A stretch of DNA of 64,000 nucleotides from Emydura subglobosa (GCA_007922225.1 ML679961.1:79474798-79538797), one strand, 5' to 3'. Counted from the first letter of the stretch, positions 22,379 to 35,712 are shown. The notes: generated from the sequence alone by a model not told the origin. Numbers and translations are program-made.

Positions 22379-25364
22379 TAACTGTCTATAAAATAGCTGC
22401 TAATAATGCTTGTTTTCTAAGGATTCGGTAATGCAGCTAATGTCTTTAATGCTGAAAACAATATGTTGCTGGGCTTCTGTGATGAAAACTTGAAGGCAAA
22501 ATTCTATTCTTTGCCTTACATGCTTTTCCTATTCAATAGTACAGTACAGTCATGTTGTAGACATGCAGTCACTATATTGGAAAATGCAATATTGAGTAGA
22601 ACATGTTGATTATACAAGCAGAAACTATGTCAATTTATGGATACAATTACTTGTAGAAAACTAGATGATAGTTTACTATTGTTTTAGGTGAAAAAATCTG
22701 CTGGTTACGGAAGCTAATATAGAATAATAAAATATTAATATAAACAACAAGGTAAAATAATGTATTCCTATGTAAAATTAGAGTGGTTTTTAATTTCATT
22801 GAATTAACAAAATCAATCTTTGCTTCTTGCCCTTGTTAGACAAATCAGGGTTCTCATTTTTCTGGCAGCCAACGATGATTTATTTGATTATTTGTTTCAG
22901 AGAAGGTTTTGACAGGTCACATTTAAAATGTAAATCTTCATGGCTCAGTGATCAAGGTATAATTGAGCTTTAAATAATACAGTCAAACATGTCATCCTAC
23001 AAAGTTCCTTGAAAAGAAAAATCTGTTAACCTTTCCTTAAGACTGGGGCTTCCCATACTGTAATCTCTCTGCAGGATTGTAAAGCAGACCATTGACCATA
23101 TCTCTCAGAGTGCCCGAACTGACTTGTATATTAGTTGTCTATGTACAAGCACCATCTGCTTGAAACCTTCTGCTACCCATGTAGGTTCACCTTTGAGATG
23201 GTAGCAGGTCAGCACATTGCTGTATCTCTGTTTGGTAAGTGGCTAGGAAGCACCACTGGATACATACCACTGGATGTATAATGTATCTCTGGATTGACAC
23301 TAGGCGTTCAGAAAATGTACTATTGTTTGCAATGTCCTGAGATACCCAGACAATAGAGGGACACCAGACTTTTCCTTCTTTACATCCTAAAAACATGTTT
23401 TTATAATACAGAATGTTTGGAGATTTTTTTTTTAAATTAGGGAATGATTCTTGAATGTTAAAGATCTTCAAGTTACAATATATCCGGTGTCATTCAGTTT
23501 TTGCCTGAACCAGTGAGACTGATTTTACAGTGAAATGAATGAATCTATTTTACTTTTGCCATTTGTTGAAGTAGTTTCAGAAAACCTTTTTTTTTTTCAT
23601 CATTATTAAAAAAGATGCTCCCACATCAGGAGCATCATAAGTGAAACTTATTGAAAAGTCCCAGTAGGGAACAAACTCCCATCGAGTAAGATAATGCCAC
23701 TGGTAAAATGAGCAAATGTCCTTGGCTCTGGAATCAGCAGCTTTTTTGAAAAGTATTATCCTTTTAGTCGTTTGCTAAATTTGTCATCCATTTTAAGTGG
23801 AAATTGGAGTGAAAATGTATATATATTTCTTAACATGCTTTTCATAGCATTCCTTCTCAAGTGTATGGATTAGTGATCTATATCTGCTACATTCATCTTT
23901 CTGCATCTCATTTAACCACTCTTAAATTTATATGCTGTCAGAGTAGCTACCTCTGCATATAATAATTAGTGGTGTGTGAGCCAAGTAAAAGAAATGTCCT
24001 GATTGGCCTGAATTTTAACCTTATTCAGGAATACTATTCTTAATAGTAGTCAGAAAATATTTGACTACTGTATATTGAGGAACATATGTGCCGGTTTGGG
24101 TATGAAATAGCTAGATATAGAAAAGACATGGGTTAGGTGTTTACAGGGTTATTGGTTGGAGTGAGATTTCCAAGTTTCACAAGCACATTCAAGCCAATTA
24201 GTACTTGAATCATGTGACCTATGTGACAGGCATAGTAAAAATAGATTGAGGAAGGTCCTTTGTTCGCTTTTCTTCTCTGCTGTCCACAATTTCTTGCCCA
24301 TCTGAGTTCTCTCTTTTATCCTATTATAGCCATTTTAAAGTTATCTGTATCCAAATAATGCCAATTAGCTCCTAAATTGCAGGACCAGTCTCTCGTAGTC
24401 ATTGAAGGGTGCCAGCTGATGTTTTGGAGAAGGAGCTAAGGAACCAAAACCTGTAGTCAGAGCAATCTGTTATTAACAAGGCTGATACTTCAAACAAGGC
24501 ACGCCCTTTCTCTCTCTCTGTTCCACATACCTATAATATGTAATTGCTTTTGTGTGTATGTATCTTACCTGATTCCTTGGAGTAATTAAGTCAGGTACTA
24601 TAATAGAATAGCAAATTATTTTGTCATTGCACAGTACTGATGGGCTGACAGAAAAGAGAAATTTTGTAAAAGATCTCTCCACCTGTGCTTTAAAGATTAG
24701 GATTCTAAGATTCACTCTGGTGTCAGCCCATCATGCAGAGCAAGAATAATGAGTGAAGCTTGATTGCAGTTCTTATCCTCTTACTTTTACTCCTGGGATA
24801 TTAAATATACCTCTATTCTTGCAGTACACATACAACAAAACAAATCTCTGATCCAGTTCTTATCGTGTACTCATCCAGTCTAGTTCAGTATATGTGTGAA
24901 AGATTCAGTAAAGCCTGTGATTTCCAACTATTGTATAACTTCCCAGGATACCTCAGCTGAACATTGAAATGATCATTATGTAGAGTCAGTGAGCTATCAC
25001 CATAGAAATCCACTACTTTATAAAACAAAAAGCACATGGTTCTTGACCTAAGTCGGTGCGAATTCCATGGAATAACATAGCACACACAGAACAGTGTATC
25101 CATTTTAAAGTTGAAATGTGCTACTATGAATAAACAGAGCAGACGGTTTTAATTTTTAATAGCCCAAATTCCAATGATGCCTGCAGCCATGCCACTCCAG
25201 GCTTTGATCTTGTCTCAAAGACTCAGAATTGCTTTGTATGCGAATGGAGACCACCAAGGACTATCCAGCTGCTACAGCTAGCAATGTAGGTGATTTAACA
25301 AATTCCCCTTTTCCCTTGAATGGGAATGGAACCAGTGCCCCAACTTACTAGTAAAGGTCCCAGT
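22379..25364. other. Long stretch without recognisable gene or repeat
   Basis: About 3 kb of AT-rich DNA. A small perfect 8-bp stem (gatgctcc 23614-23621 with ggagcatc 23629-23636) is the only structured site noted. No exon or transposon recognised. Confidence 0.45.
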
Positions 25365-25640
25365 TGCTAGAGGTGCCATCTGTTAGGTAAAATGAGGCTG
25401 GTGATGACTCGTGATCATTAAAGATTCTGTGGCACTTTATGTAAGAACAAAATATTAGTGATATCTTGACTAAATTTCAGTTTGGATAATTACATTTTTC
25501 CTTCCTGTTTCTCTTCCCTTACTGTTTGGAACTGAAAAACATTGTTGCTGAAAACCTGTTACACAGTTGCTGAACTTCACTTCAGAAATGGCTACATTTT
25601 ATATATGTAATTTGCAAAAGTTTATAGTGAACTAGTCCTG
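25365..25640 (+). mobile_element. L2-like LINE or SINE 3' end
   Basis: In order: 'agaggtgccatctgttaggt', 'gtgatcattaaagattctgt', 'ggcactttatgtaagaacaa', then 'gctgaacttcacttcagaaa' and 'tggctacattttatatatgt'. This is the same block order as at 5062 and 10075. Non-coding. Confidence 0.6.
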
Positions 25641-28600
25641 TTGCTGAGGGAAACCAATCAGCTTTATAGACTCTCCTGAGTGAAATCCCATATGCCTCTT
25701 GCTAGAGCAGAATGACCTGCCTGGCCTATACACGAATCCGAAGGAGAAATACCAATACTATTCGCCTGTCAGAATATACCCAGCTTGGCTTCCTACTGAG
25801 GGACTTGAGCTGTATCCTTTAGGCTTTTTTTCTCCTCCATCCATGAAGGTTTCCATATATTACAGAGTCCTTGCCACTCTCTATATAAGAGGTGCAGAAA
25901 TACATAATTCTATAGTGCTTCCACACAGATCTTACGTTGAAACTCTACTTTGCCCTGAATGGAATTAGACTTCCCATACAAAAAGACTAGTCTCACTTGG
26001 AACTTGGACAAAGTGAGTATCTACAAGGGGCTTGCCATTGAGAAGATTGTCACTGAGTTTCCATCTGAGGTGGGTGCCTGCAAATCATCCTCATATTTAA
26101 ATGAGCAGCCAAGACCACATCTTATTAGACAACCCTTGAGGGAGCTGATGAGATTTTGGATGCCCTTGAATCTTTGACTTCAATTTTTGGTGGCATAATG
26201 GATAAGAAAGTGAAAAGGGAACTTTTTGAGAAACATCCCTCTTAAGGACAGTCACTGATGATCCACCTGTCTGTTGTAGCAGTCGCTCAGAGGAAACATG
26301 AAAAAGTTATTTTTCCCCTTCTGTTTTAGGGAATCTTATGAAAGTAAATTTGCTGTTTTGTGCTGAGGGTCTTGAAGGAAGATCTGAACTGATTGATGTC
26401 TGGTCAAATTGCAAATCCGGATTAATAAAGTGGCTGAAAGGAAAGCCCGATAAAACTGTCCTAGCAAGGTACAAGGGAGCCATCTGTAAATTGGGCAAAA
26501 GGCTTTTTATTTAACCCCCGGAAGGAAGAGTGGGATGAAACAAGGAGGTTACAGGGACACATACGGCCTGTCTGAGGGCCTTTTCCAAGGACACTTTGTC
26601 TATTGGCTTAATCCATTTTACCAACAGAGGAAAAGGGATCTTATATTATAGAGCTGTTGGGTTTTTTTTTAAATCAAGAGCTCTGGATTATGGAAACATC
26701 ATAAATATAATGATTTTCCATGGACCAGGATATACCTGTGTCATTGAGTGCTGTTAAGAGTTTGAGGATTAATGTGATTCCCTGTGGATATTTGTTCCCT
26801 TGAAAGGTGTGATTAGGCATAATTTGTTAATACTTTGCTGTTGTAATTAGCTTCAATTCACCTTTTCAGTTTTTATTTATTTATAAAGTAGCTGGAGGTC
26901 TTAATACGCGTACTGGAGCTTAGATTCTCTCCCTTTAGCAGAGGAAACAAACCTAGCCATCTGATGTGACTTCCTCTGGGGGTACCAATCTTTTTCTACT
27001 CTCCTTCAACCCTTGTGTCCCTCTTCTTTGACCCATTCTGTTTCTTCCACTTTTCTTTCCCAAGGAGTACTACTGGTATACACCTATGCCTTGTGTCTAT
27101 TGTTAGCTTCCAATGCCTTTAGCACTACTCTTTCCCCTGAATAGACAGGTGCCACACAGTCTCAGAGAAGGGTTTAAATGTTATAAAATCAGCTTACTGC
27201 TGCCTACCCAAGGCATGATCTCATAGCCAGAAATTAACCATATTACCCTGATCGTTGGTTGCTGACACTTCCTGTTCGCCTGGGTTTTTTTGTTTGTTTG
27301 TTTTTTGGTTTTTTGTCTCCACTTTGACATATTTGATGTTGATAGATTTTTTTTTTCTCTGAAGAAACTCCAGTGAGGGGATGGAAAGCAATCAGTATTC
27401 CACCCCAGGCTGTGATATAGGGCAGTAGCAGAGATGAATGTTCTAGCTAAATGTGCGTGGCCATTGGTCAGTGTCTTCTTGAGTCTTCACCCATAACCCT
27501 AGAGTGTAGACAGTTGATGTGGAGCTTTTCTGCTCCAAGATAGTTGTCTCACTTGTCTATTAAACTGGCTTGCTAAAATGTGAATTAAGACAGACTGGTA
27601 TGATACAGGCCAGTAATTTCTTAGCTGCTCATTGTCGTGAACAAAAAGACATGGCTGAGAGGATGGCCCTTCATTTCTTCTAACCCATTTTTCGTTTGTA
27701 TTTTAAATGTGTTTTTTAAATAACATCAAAGTTTAAAGGGGACGTTGCATGTATTCTTTGTCTCTTTTTGTTCATTTCTTCCTGTTTATTTACTGTGTGT
27801 CAGTGATTCTTTAAAGCTACAGACAATTGGAGAGATTTGCTAGTAGGATGTCTGATGTGCTCACTATACTGAGTCTTGTCAGCATATATCCACAAGGCAG
27901 TACAGGGGTGCTAGTGACCTAGATGTTTTAAGTGGCCATCCTCCTGTCAAAATCAGAAAGTACAGGACTCCACAGCAAAGGGCTTTAAGATTAAAAGTCA
28001 TTTTAAAAGACTTTCCCTGAGATTACCCATTTCCCCCTATGTTTAGAGAAAACTGGTTACATTCCTAGTTCCAGTGTCATACTCCTTCGTTAGTAAGAGC
28101 TGGAAGTGTGGCCAGGGGAGTGCTTTGTGTTGCTTTGCTGCTGACCTCTGTGGTGAAACAAGAAATAAATAGATGGATTGATGGCCTATGAAATGAGTGA
28201 TAACCAGCCTTCCTTTGTAATATAGGTTGTCAAAAACGAGGCCTTAACAAGAAGAATTGATTGTGTATGTGTTGGAAGGAAGCTGATTCCAAGATTCAGT
28301 GTGCCGCCTCTTATTGCTACATATCTATTCTAAACTGCTGGGATGTAGGTTTTGTGGATGATAGGGGTAGGGAAGAAGAGACGGGGTTACAAGTTTCCAA
28401 ATGAGAGGACTGAATAGGTTTTGTGTGTGTGGGTGGGGTGGGGTGGGTGTTTCTCATATGACAAGCAGGGGATCAACCAGATCAGAATAAGGAAGAGATG
28501 CTCTGATTCCCTAAATTATTGCCCCACAAGTTTCAGTCCATAGGAAGAAGCACTGACACACAGTATGTGCCAGTGAAATCTATTTTATTATCTGAAGCGA

Positions 28601-28779
28601 ATTTCACAAAATGTCCACTGAACAAAGGCTGAATTTTTTTGGCCTTTTGTGCGAAATTATTGAAAATGTAGTTTTCCCAGGTCGGGTTTAGTGTGTGGCT
28701 GGTTCAGCACAGGTCAGTGTGTACCAGATGAGGGGTGAACAGACCATTAAATTGTTGTCTTTCTCTATTAGGGTCTTCT
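25641..28779. other. Long stretch without recognisable gene or repeat
   Basis: About 3.1 kb. Contains T/G-rich low complexity at about 27284-27353 and a GT/GGGGT patch at about 28418-28451. Frames at 25699-26177 lack recognisable domains. Confidence 0.45.
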
Positions 28780-28990
28780 ATATTCGGAGTAATGTAGGAA
28801 GGAATGTTGTACAAGGCCTCCTCAGAATTTACATGCTGACTAGCTGAGGAGCTAGATATCCATTCCAAAACCACAGTTATTGGGTCTAATGCAGAGATTA
28901 CTGGGTGGAGTTCTGTGATCTGTGTTATGCAGCAGGTCAGACTAGATAATACCAACGGTCCCTTCTAGCATAAAAACCTATGAATCTATA
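28780..28990 (+). mobile_element. CR1 LINE 3' end, 5'-truncated
   Basis: 'tgggtctaatgcagagatta', 'ctgggtggagttctgtgatc', 'tgcagcaggtcagactagat' and 'ggtcccttctagcataaaaa' followed by a degenerate octamer 'ctatgaatctata' form the CR1 3' UTR and tail on the plus strand. Different from the 52682-53505 copy in sequence type and more diverged. The left limit is approximate. Confidence 0.8.
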
Positions 28991-29287
28991 AGAGCCCAGG
29001 CATACAGAAGTGAAAGGAATATTCATAGCTGATACAAGGTCAGCTATGCAAGGTTTACTGTGAAGAACATGCAAGGATCATGCTTAGTTAAAGACTTGTA
29101 TTTTCTTTGCACAATCCTTGCAATGTTTATTGTCAGGAGGGCTTCATGAGCCAATGTGAGGTGCATATGTGCATCAGGGATGACAGAACCCAGAAGCTTT
29201 TATCCATTAATGCTGTATTTGTATTTCTTTCCTCATGAGGAATCTTTGTTGATATCGTGAGGAGTTTGGACCCTTTTGCATGACTTA

Positions 29288-29958
29288 GGACTTGTCTCCA
29301 TGGGAAAGTTGCACCAATATGGTTTACAGTAATTGAATAACACCAGTATAACTAAACTGATAGTGTGAATCCATTCTGCTGTGCATGCACTGGTTTAAGA
29401 TACCTCATGTGAAGCACTGTGTCCACACAACATTGTTTTGATATAGGTGCATTGTATTCTGGGTGGATGTCTCAGGGTGCCAAGTACTGCAACTAGTCTC
29501 TGTGCATTCTGGGTGATTTTCAGGAATATGTTAGCTTTCAGAATCTGTGTACATGTAATGAGCCCAAGTCACAAATAGGTGCTTGTGGGTGTCTGCAAGA
29601 AAATGTAAAGAGAGTGGGGACATCTGGGCCAGATGACTTCAAAAATTCATAGAAGTAGGGCACACACAGGAAACCTGAGAGAAGGCCATTTAAAGTATGA
29701 ACTGATATATGTGGAGTAGTAGTGGGAGGACTAAATGACTTGGGGTATAGTATTATCAGAAAGGTGAAGCATCCACATGAACTTTGCACCAGTATAACTC
29801 CCATTGAAAAAGAGTGGAGCTGATTCCAAAGCAGTTTAGTGATTTCATTTTAAGTGGTGAGACAAACTGATATAAGTTGATTTGTGCCTAGACACAAGGC
29901 AGTTTCTGTCGAAAAAAAGTAAACTATATCCATCCAACTTGACTATGTAAGCAAGCCC
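29288..29958. mobile_element. Harbinger-type non-autonomous element (671 bp)
   Basis: Left end gacttgtctccatgggaaag and right end, read inward, gggcttgcttacatagtcaa form imperfect terminal inverted repeats that continue into gttgcacc and gttggatg. The base triplet before the left end is TTA, as expected of the TWA duplication of PIF/Harbinger elements. The right side is not clear. The interior has repeated 'accagtataact'-type blocks and no coding capacity. Confidence 0.65.
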
Positions 29959-30052
29959 TCCACTGAGAACAAGAAACTTGGCACATCATCACCCAATCTC
30001 TAGTTATAACTAGCAGAGCCTGGCTTCAAACCCATAACAGAAATATGAACGG

Positions 30053-30468
30053 CAGTGGTTCTCAACTCAGGGTATGGGTATCCCTTGGAGTATGAAGAGG
30101 CGTTCCAGGAGAGTACATCAACTCATCTGGATATTTGCCTAATTTTAAAACAGTCTACATAAAAAGCATTAGCAAAGTCAGTAAAACCTAAAATTTCATA
30201 CAGAGACAATGACTTGTTAATACTGCTCTGTATACTATGCACTGAAATGTAAATACAATATTAATATTCCAATTGATTTATTTTATAATTATATGGTAAA
30301 AATGAGAAAGCAAACAATTTTTCACTAATAGTGTGGTGTGACACTTTTGTATTTTTACGTCTGATTTTGTAAGCAAGTAGTTTTTAAGTAAAGTGAAACT
30401 TGCGGGGGATGCAAATAAATCAGGCTTTTAAAAGGGGTACAGTAGTCTGGAGAGGTTGAGAGCCACTG
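30053..30468. mobile_element. Non-autonomous hAT element, copy 2 (416 bp)
   Basis: Terminal inverted repeats cagtggttctcaac at the left and gttgagagccactg at the right. The interior is collinear with copy 1 at 8420-8830, with the shared blocks 'acatcaactcatct' and 'aaaatttcatacag'. Flanks are atgaacgg (30045-30052) and atgtaagg (30469-30476), a 6/8 match consistent with a decayed 8-bp target duplication. Confidence 0.9.
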
Positions 30469-30734
30469 ATGTAAGGGGTCATTTAGTGCTTGAAGTTAGC
30501 ATACCAGCTTCTTTGAAGCTAACTGATAGGTGATGAAAGTACAGACTTAGACAATTTTAGGAGTGTGTCTGAGGACAGACGAGTGTTCCCACAGGGCAAG
30601 TAGTAAACAAATACATAATTAAAATTAAAATACAAATCTTCCTTGCATATACTGTACTGTTTTGGTTGTGGGTCAAGTTTTTTGTTTCACAACAGAGTCC
30701 TGAAAGTGAGTGCTGAGTGGAGGAATAACTTGTA

Positions 30735-30905
30735 GATTGACATTTTGCGGACCACCACATGCTTTTTACATGTTTTTTACACTCCATTTTTATTTGAAAT
30801 TGTACATTTCCTTGGTGAGGATGTTATTATTTTTCTTTTCCACGGACCCCTGTAGTAGCCTCGCAGACCAGCAGGGGTCCACGGACTACAGGTTGCGAAC
30901 TGCTG
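30735..30905. mobile_element. hAT-like fragment with ggttgcgaactgctg terminus
   Basis: The right end ggttgcgaactgctg (30891-30905) preceded by 'ggggtccacggactaca' and 'cacggacccctgtagtagcc' resembles the terminus of a hAT-like family with CAGCAGTTCGCAACC ends. The left terminus was not found, so it is probably truncated or strongly diverged. Confidence 0.55.
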
Positions 30906-31021
30906 TGTTAGTGCCTACAGGGGAGTTATGCATCCCATACAATGAACATATTAGTTGTTTTCCTGCTTTGAGTATGGGCTATTGACTCAGAAGCAAGGTT
31001 TTTGCTGGTCATGCTGACTAG

Positions 31022-31215
31022 TATTATCCCATTGTCACCTTGGGCTTCCCATTGCCGGTCTGTACCTACCTCTGGGCTCTTGTCTAGATTGTAAGCTCTT
31101 TGGGGCCAGGATGGTCTTTTCGTTCTGTGTTAGTATACTGCCTAGCACAGTGGGGCTCTAGTCCAAAATAAGGGTACCTAGATGCCACCCCAGTACAAAT
31201 AATAAATACTATGAA
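31022..31215 (+). repeat. MIR-like SINE 3' half, sense
   Basis: 'ttgtctagattgtaagctct', 'ttggggccaggatggtcttt', 'ctgcctagcacagtggggct' and the AT-rich end 'caaataataaatact' match the MIR-like tail seen at 13650 and 20100. Confidence 0.8.
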
Positions 31216-33179
31216 TGATAAGGTGGTAGGGATTGTTTTGAGGTAATCACTGGGAGTGGAAAACAGCTTAAAACTCTGATTGGGCAAATTCTAACACAGT
31301 TCCTTCCACTGTGGTCATGTGAGTAGAACAAAGGATTGACAGCCAGAATTCATGTGATTGTTCCCAGCTCTGTCCCCGCCACCCCACCCACACTTTTCAG
31401 AATGAAAATGAAGGTGATATACAGGAATCAGAGAGTCCAGGGAGATGGTGTCTGCACTGGCTTTCCTAATCCTGACAGCTCCCAAGTCAAAAGCTGAGAA
31501 ATTGTATTTTTTCCACTCGGGAAACAGTTTACTACTGTTTCCTACATCATCTGTTTTGAACAAAGCAATCTAGTGTGATTTGGGTCAAGGTGTCTTCAGT
31601 AAAACTCCTGATTTTTTTCATACATTCATGTGTCAGATGTTTGAAAGAGGACCCAGGCCCTGTCTTCATGACATGATTAGTCCTGAAAGGTTGCTGCTTA
31701 TCACATTGATTTCCAGTATGGCTGGTAGCAGCAGACAGCCTAGTGCTACCAAAATGGGCTGAATCACTGTCTAGCCTTAGTTCTCAGAGGATTATAGCAA
31801 CTCATTTAAAATGGGAGATCAGCTGTAGTAAAAATGCACATATCCAAAGCACTGATTCACCACTAATTGTTAGGCACTGTCCAGTACTTTTTGCATTTTC
31901 ACTAATAATGCTGTGTCTCTTTAGCCCATTGTTGGTCCATTTATTAAAGGAGTATGTCATCTCTATCCCATCTTCCTCTGAAATCATCTCTGTTCTAATG
32001 TAGTTTCATAGAAAAGTCTTTCTGACTTATATAAAAGAAATTTACAGAAATCACTATAACGTAGAGATATTAATAGCTACTGGCCAAATCCTCCCCATTA
32101 TTCTTCATTGGTCCGAGTAGCTGGATTTGGCACAGGGGAATCCCACCCAGGAGTGAAAGGAGCTTGAAGCTATTTAGCCTTGCTCATTGGGGGGCAAAGA
32201 CTGGTGTATTCACATATCAGTGAATATACCTTTGCTCAGCCTGTCTCTACCTTACACTCCAACCTGGCTGTGCAGACACACGAAGCCCCTAGGGAGATGG
32301 ACTCCCCATTAGGGGAGAGGACTTTGTGCAGGATTCTTAAATCCTGACTGCCCAGTTCAGTGGCACTCCACTGGTTCTGTTGCAGGTGGGAGTCCTGTGG
32401 GAATGCAAAGGAGAGGGCAGGATTTGCCAGGTGCCTTCTTGAAGCCTAATCTTATTATCAGTCTGTCTGTGGTACTTAATATGTTAACCACCATAGTATC
32501 TGAGCACCTCATAGTCTTTAATGTGTTGACCTTTCAGAGAAGAGTCAGGCCCTGAAAGCAAACTGCTTAAGTTGAGACAGATCACTAAAAGGGGAAAGGT
32601 ACTGGTCACAGCTGAAACTTGGTGAGATCCCAGAATTTCAATGAATATTAAAGAGCCTGACATGATGTCTCTAGTATTACTTACTTGTCAGACGGCTTGG
32701 TGCTGGCTGTTAGTCATTTAAACACTAATGCCTTTGATCATCAAATACCAGATGCTTTTCCATAATGCAACATTACAAGTTCTTTGCATTTTATAAAAAT
32801 GAAAGGGCATTTTGCCCAGCGGTGCAGTATGGTTACTCCTCAGATGAGTCAGAGGATTTACAGTTTAACTGACTAATAGAGTGCCTGTTTTCTCAGATGT
32901 TTCCAGTACATTTTAGTCTGATCAGCCTCTCTGAAGAATTGTTTTTATTTGAATTCTAGCATGTCAGGAGTATACTTCAGTATCCAAAAAAGAAATTTAG
33001 AGTGATAGACATGTTGAATGCATGTAGAGTATAATTACATTTTGCTGTCATTTCTGTGAATTTATTTTCATCTTCTTAATTATTATTTTTTATTATTTAA
33101 TTACCAAATTTAATGCTTGTGAAAATTACCAGACTTGACTATACTGTATACATGTATAGCAACAGTACCCGGCTAATAT
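31216..33179. other. Mostly unique sequence
   Basis: No gene recognised. A short block at 32490-32527, 'accatagtatctgagcacct' + 'catagtctttaatgtg', is the outer part of an antisense MIR-like SINE. The rest is unassigned. Confidence 0.45.
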
Positions 33180-33482
33180 GCCTCATCCCCATCGAAGGGA
33201 CCACCTCTCTAGGTGAGAGAGTACTTCAGGCTCCAACTCTTGGCCTTTCTGCTGAGACTGCCAACAAATAGTGCCATTCATGGTGATGGCTTTGTGATGT
33301 GGGATACTTGTCCACTAGCAGCTGGGCTCTATTATCCATTAAGTTATTTCACAGAGGCCGCTCAGTAACCGTTATTAGGTGATGACTTTCTTTCACTATC
33401 AGTCTAGACTGGGTTTGAAATGGTGACCTGATTGTGAAAGCTTCCCATTACCAGTCCCAAGCCATCTGGTCTCATTGACATG
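33180..33482 (-). repeat. tRNA-derived SINE-like repeat, antisense
   Basis: Minus-strand counterpart of the repeat at 7460-7790. On the plus strand it shows 'tgggtttgaaatggtgacct' (complement of a B-box-bearing head) at 33411-33430 and 'tatttcacagaggccgctca' (complement of the cagtggcctctataaaatg-type block) at 33346-33365. Diverged. Confidence 0.5.
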
Positions 33483-34177
33483 GGATACTGCACTGTGTAC
33501 AGTAACAATGTACCCAACAAAACCTGTACATATGTAGGTGGGCTGGAGGCCTAGTGGTATTGCCATCAGAGTTGAGTCCCGTGCTAGCCTCTAAAAAGCA
33601 GAAAATGCTCATAGCTCACCAGCCAATTCTTATAGAATATTATAGTCTTCACTGTGATTCTATAGAGAACTTCTTGACCAGAAACACTGTCAAGGCTGGG
33701 GTGAAGGCTGGCCTTAAACACAATCAAAGCAACGGCCATGTGAATGTTGCTCCTTTGTGGGCTGTACATCTCATGCAAGCTCTAAAATTCATAGGTTGAC
33801 CTTGTCTTCCTCTCTGGCATTAGAACCAGTGGGAGAGCTGACTTCCCCTTCAAATGTCTTAGAGCCTTGCTGTCTTGATTTAGAATGGACCACAAATTTT
33901 GTAAATCCCTATTTTCCACCTTCCTGGCTTTGCAGGCATAAAACAGTATGAAAGGAACAATGATGCTAACATCATGCTAATATGCAGTAATATTACACAA
34001 ACAGTATGGTATAAAAATAGAATGTGTGGTTTTTATGAAGGGCTTATTGAATTGTTGTGTTGATTTTTGCTGGTCTTTTTCTGTCCCAGTCCTGATAAAT
34101 TCCTACCTGTAGTGGGACTTTTACCACCTCAACCATCTCATCAGGACCTCCTTATATACTACATTATTCTAAATCAT
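33483..34177. other. Unique sequence, nothing recognised
   Basis: Short frames at 33554-33951 look random. No repeat family recognised. Confidence 0.35.
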
Positions 34178-34310
34178 CACTTCTGCAGCATTTAGGTTTC
34201 ACCCTATGTTTCCCATCCAAGTACTGATTTAGCCCCATACGTCTTACTTGGTGAGAGCTGATAATGTTGCAGTTAGAAGTTGTAAGACTGCGGGCTATCA
34301 ACTACACCCA
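34178..34310 (-). repeat. 5S rRNA-derived SINE remnant, antisense
   Basis: 'tttcccatccaagtactgat' at 34208-34227 is the antisense of the 5S GTACTTGGATGGGAGAC block, preceded by 'cttctgcagcatttaggttt', which matches the equivalent position of the copy at 14779. It is more diverged than that copy. The body probably runs left towards about 34080. Confidence 0.5.
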
Positions 34311-34518
34311 GCAATGAGGTATGTGGATTAAGAACAAATAAATATTTGTCTTGGTTTTAATCATCTATATACATACGTGGTGATGCCATAAAATGGGGAT
34401 GATGATAATGAAAAGTCTTATTTGCACCAAGTCACATGAGAAACCATTTGTTTAAATATTTCATTTTGAACTCCCCCACATATTTTGATCTGTCCTCTTT
34501 ATAGCCAGGCTGATGACT

Positions 34519-34533
34519 GGTTGAGAACCACTG
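34519..34533. repeat. Solo hAT terminus
   Basis: ggttgagaaccactg is the exact inner-to-outer terminus type of the hAT elements at 8420 and 30053. No partner terminus was found within about 500 bp to the left. It is a solo end of a truncated copy, or chance. Confidence 0.45.
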
Positions 34534-35324
34534 AACTTGCCTGTCTTTGCTGTTCTTCATCGTCTGGAACTCTATAAACAAAGGTTTTGTTTTAAAAGGC
34601 CTTTCTTGGCATTCCTTCAAACGCACCAGACATTGTCTCTCTTTTATGGAGGATATAGCAGAAAGACAGGCCTGTGTAATTTCTCTGATGATATAAATCT
34701 GATAAACTGTCCCATAGAAGACTGATTTACTGGAAAGGGAAGCCTTGATTTAGTTGTGGATGATCAAATAAGTCAGCCCTAATGTTCATTGAAGTCACTG
34801 AATGACCAAGGGAGTAAGCCCTTTGGGCTAAATTCTGAAACTGTCTAAGGATTCTAATTTTGGCAGTTAGCTCACATAAGGAGCCGCTCTACCATGGGGG
34901 TGTGCTGGAAGAGAATGTGCCTCACCTACTAAAAGACCTGACATGAACAGGCAGGCCTACCAACAGCAATTCCGGGCCCCAGGGCAGAACAGTCAATGGC
35001 CCCACTAGAAAGAGATAGCTGAGGTTTACAACACTATTGATATTTTACCCTGTTGATAACACATTAGAACTCCTATGCGTAAGTTGTGGTGTTGCTTGAT
35101 CTAGTTAACTTTTTTTTTCCAGTTACAGCACCAGTATTAAATGAATTGTAAGCCTACCTATAAGATGTATAATTTGTTATTTTGAATTATATATTTAAAT
35201 TAAATAGATACATTATGAAATGAAATTAATTAATATATAAAACATTTAAAAAGGCATGGGAGACTGCACATTATTTAATATAATGCAGCCTGGTCTTCTT
35301 GCATGCCTGGCAACTATTCAGGAA
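34534..35324. other. Unique sequence, nothing recognised
   Basis: AT-rich, especially 35160-35250. No gene or repeat recognised. Confidence 0.4.
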
Positions 35325-35544
35325 TGGAAATCCTCTGAAGTCAGTGGTAGTTTTGCCTGCGTAAGGACCTCAGGATTTTGGCCCTTATTTGTTTATACTA
35401 ACCTTGGTTCTTGCATATTATGGATGAGATTTTTAAAAGCACTTAGTATTGGTCTAACTCTGCTCTCATTCAAGTCAAGGGAAAAGCTCCCGTTAGTTTC
35501 ATTGGTATTTAGACCAATGCTATGAGTTTTCAAAAGTCCTACCC
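35325..35544. repeat. Palindromic MITE remnant(s)
   Basis: 35325-35390 carries 'tctgaagtcagtggtagttt' with 'caggattttggccc'. 35424-35544 runs from 'tgagatttttaaaagcactt' to 'tgagttttcaaaagtcctac' with mirrored ends and a centre near 35480. The second is collinear with the better copy at 39503-39623. Confidence 0.55.
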
Positions 35545-35595
35545 ACCTCAGCAAATATGTATGGTATAGGGAGAAGAATCAATGTACTCTATTGA

Positions 35596-35712
35596 ATACA
35601 CGGGAGTGGGACTCGGAAGACTTCGGTTCTATTCCTGGTTCTGCCTCTGACCTGCTGCCTGACCTTGGAGAGCTCTCTTCATTTTTCTGGGCTTCTGTTT
35701 TTCCTCCTCCGC
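35596..35712 (+). repeat. MIR-like SINE, sense
   Basis: 'gggactcggaagacttcggt', 'tctattcctggttctgcctc', 'tgacctgctgcctgaccttg' and 'gggcttctgtttttcctcct' follow the head-to-body order of the MIR-like SINEs. Frame 35592-35804 is an accident of this repeat. Confidence 0.75.
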
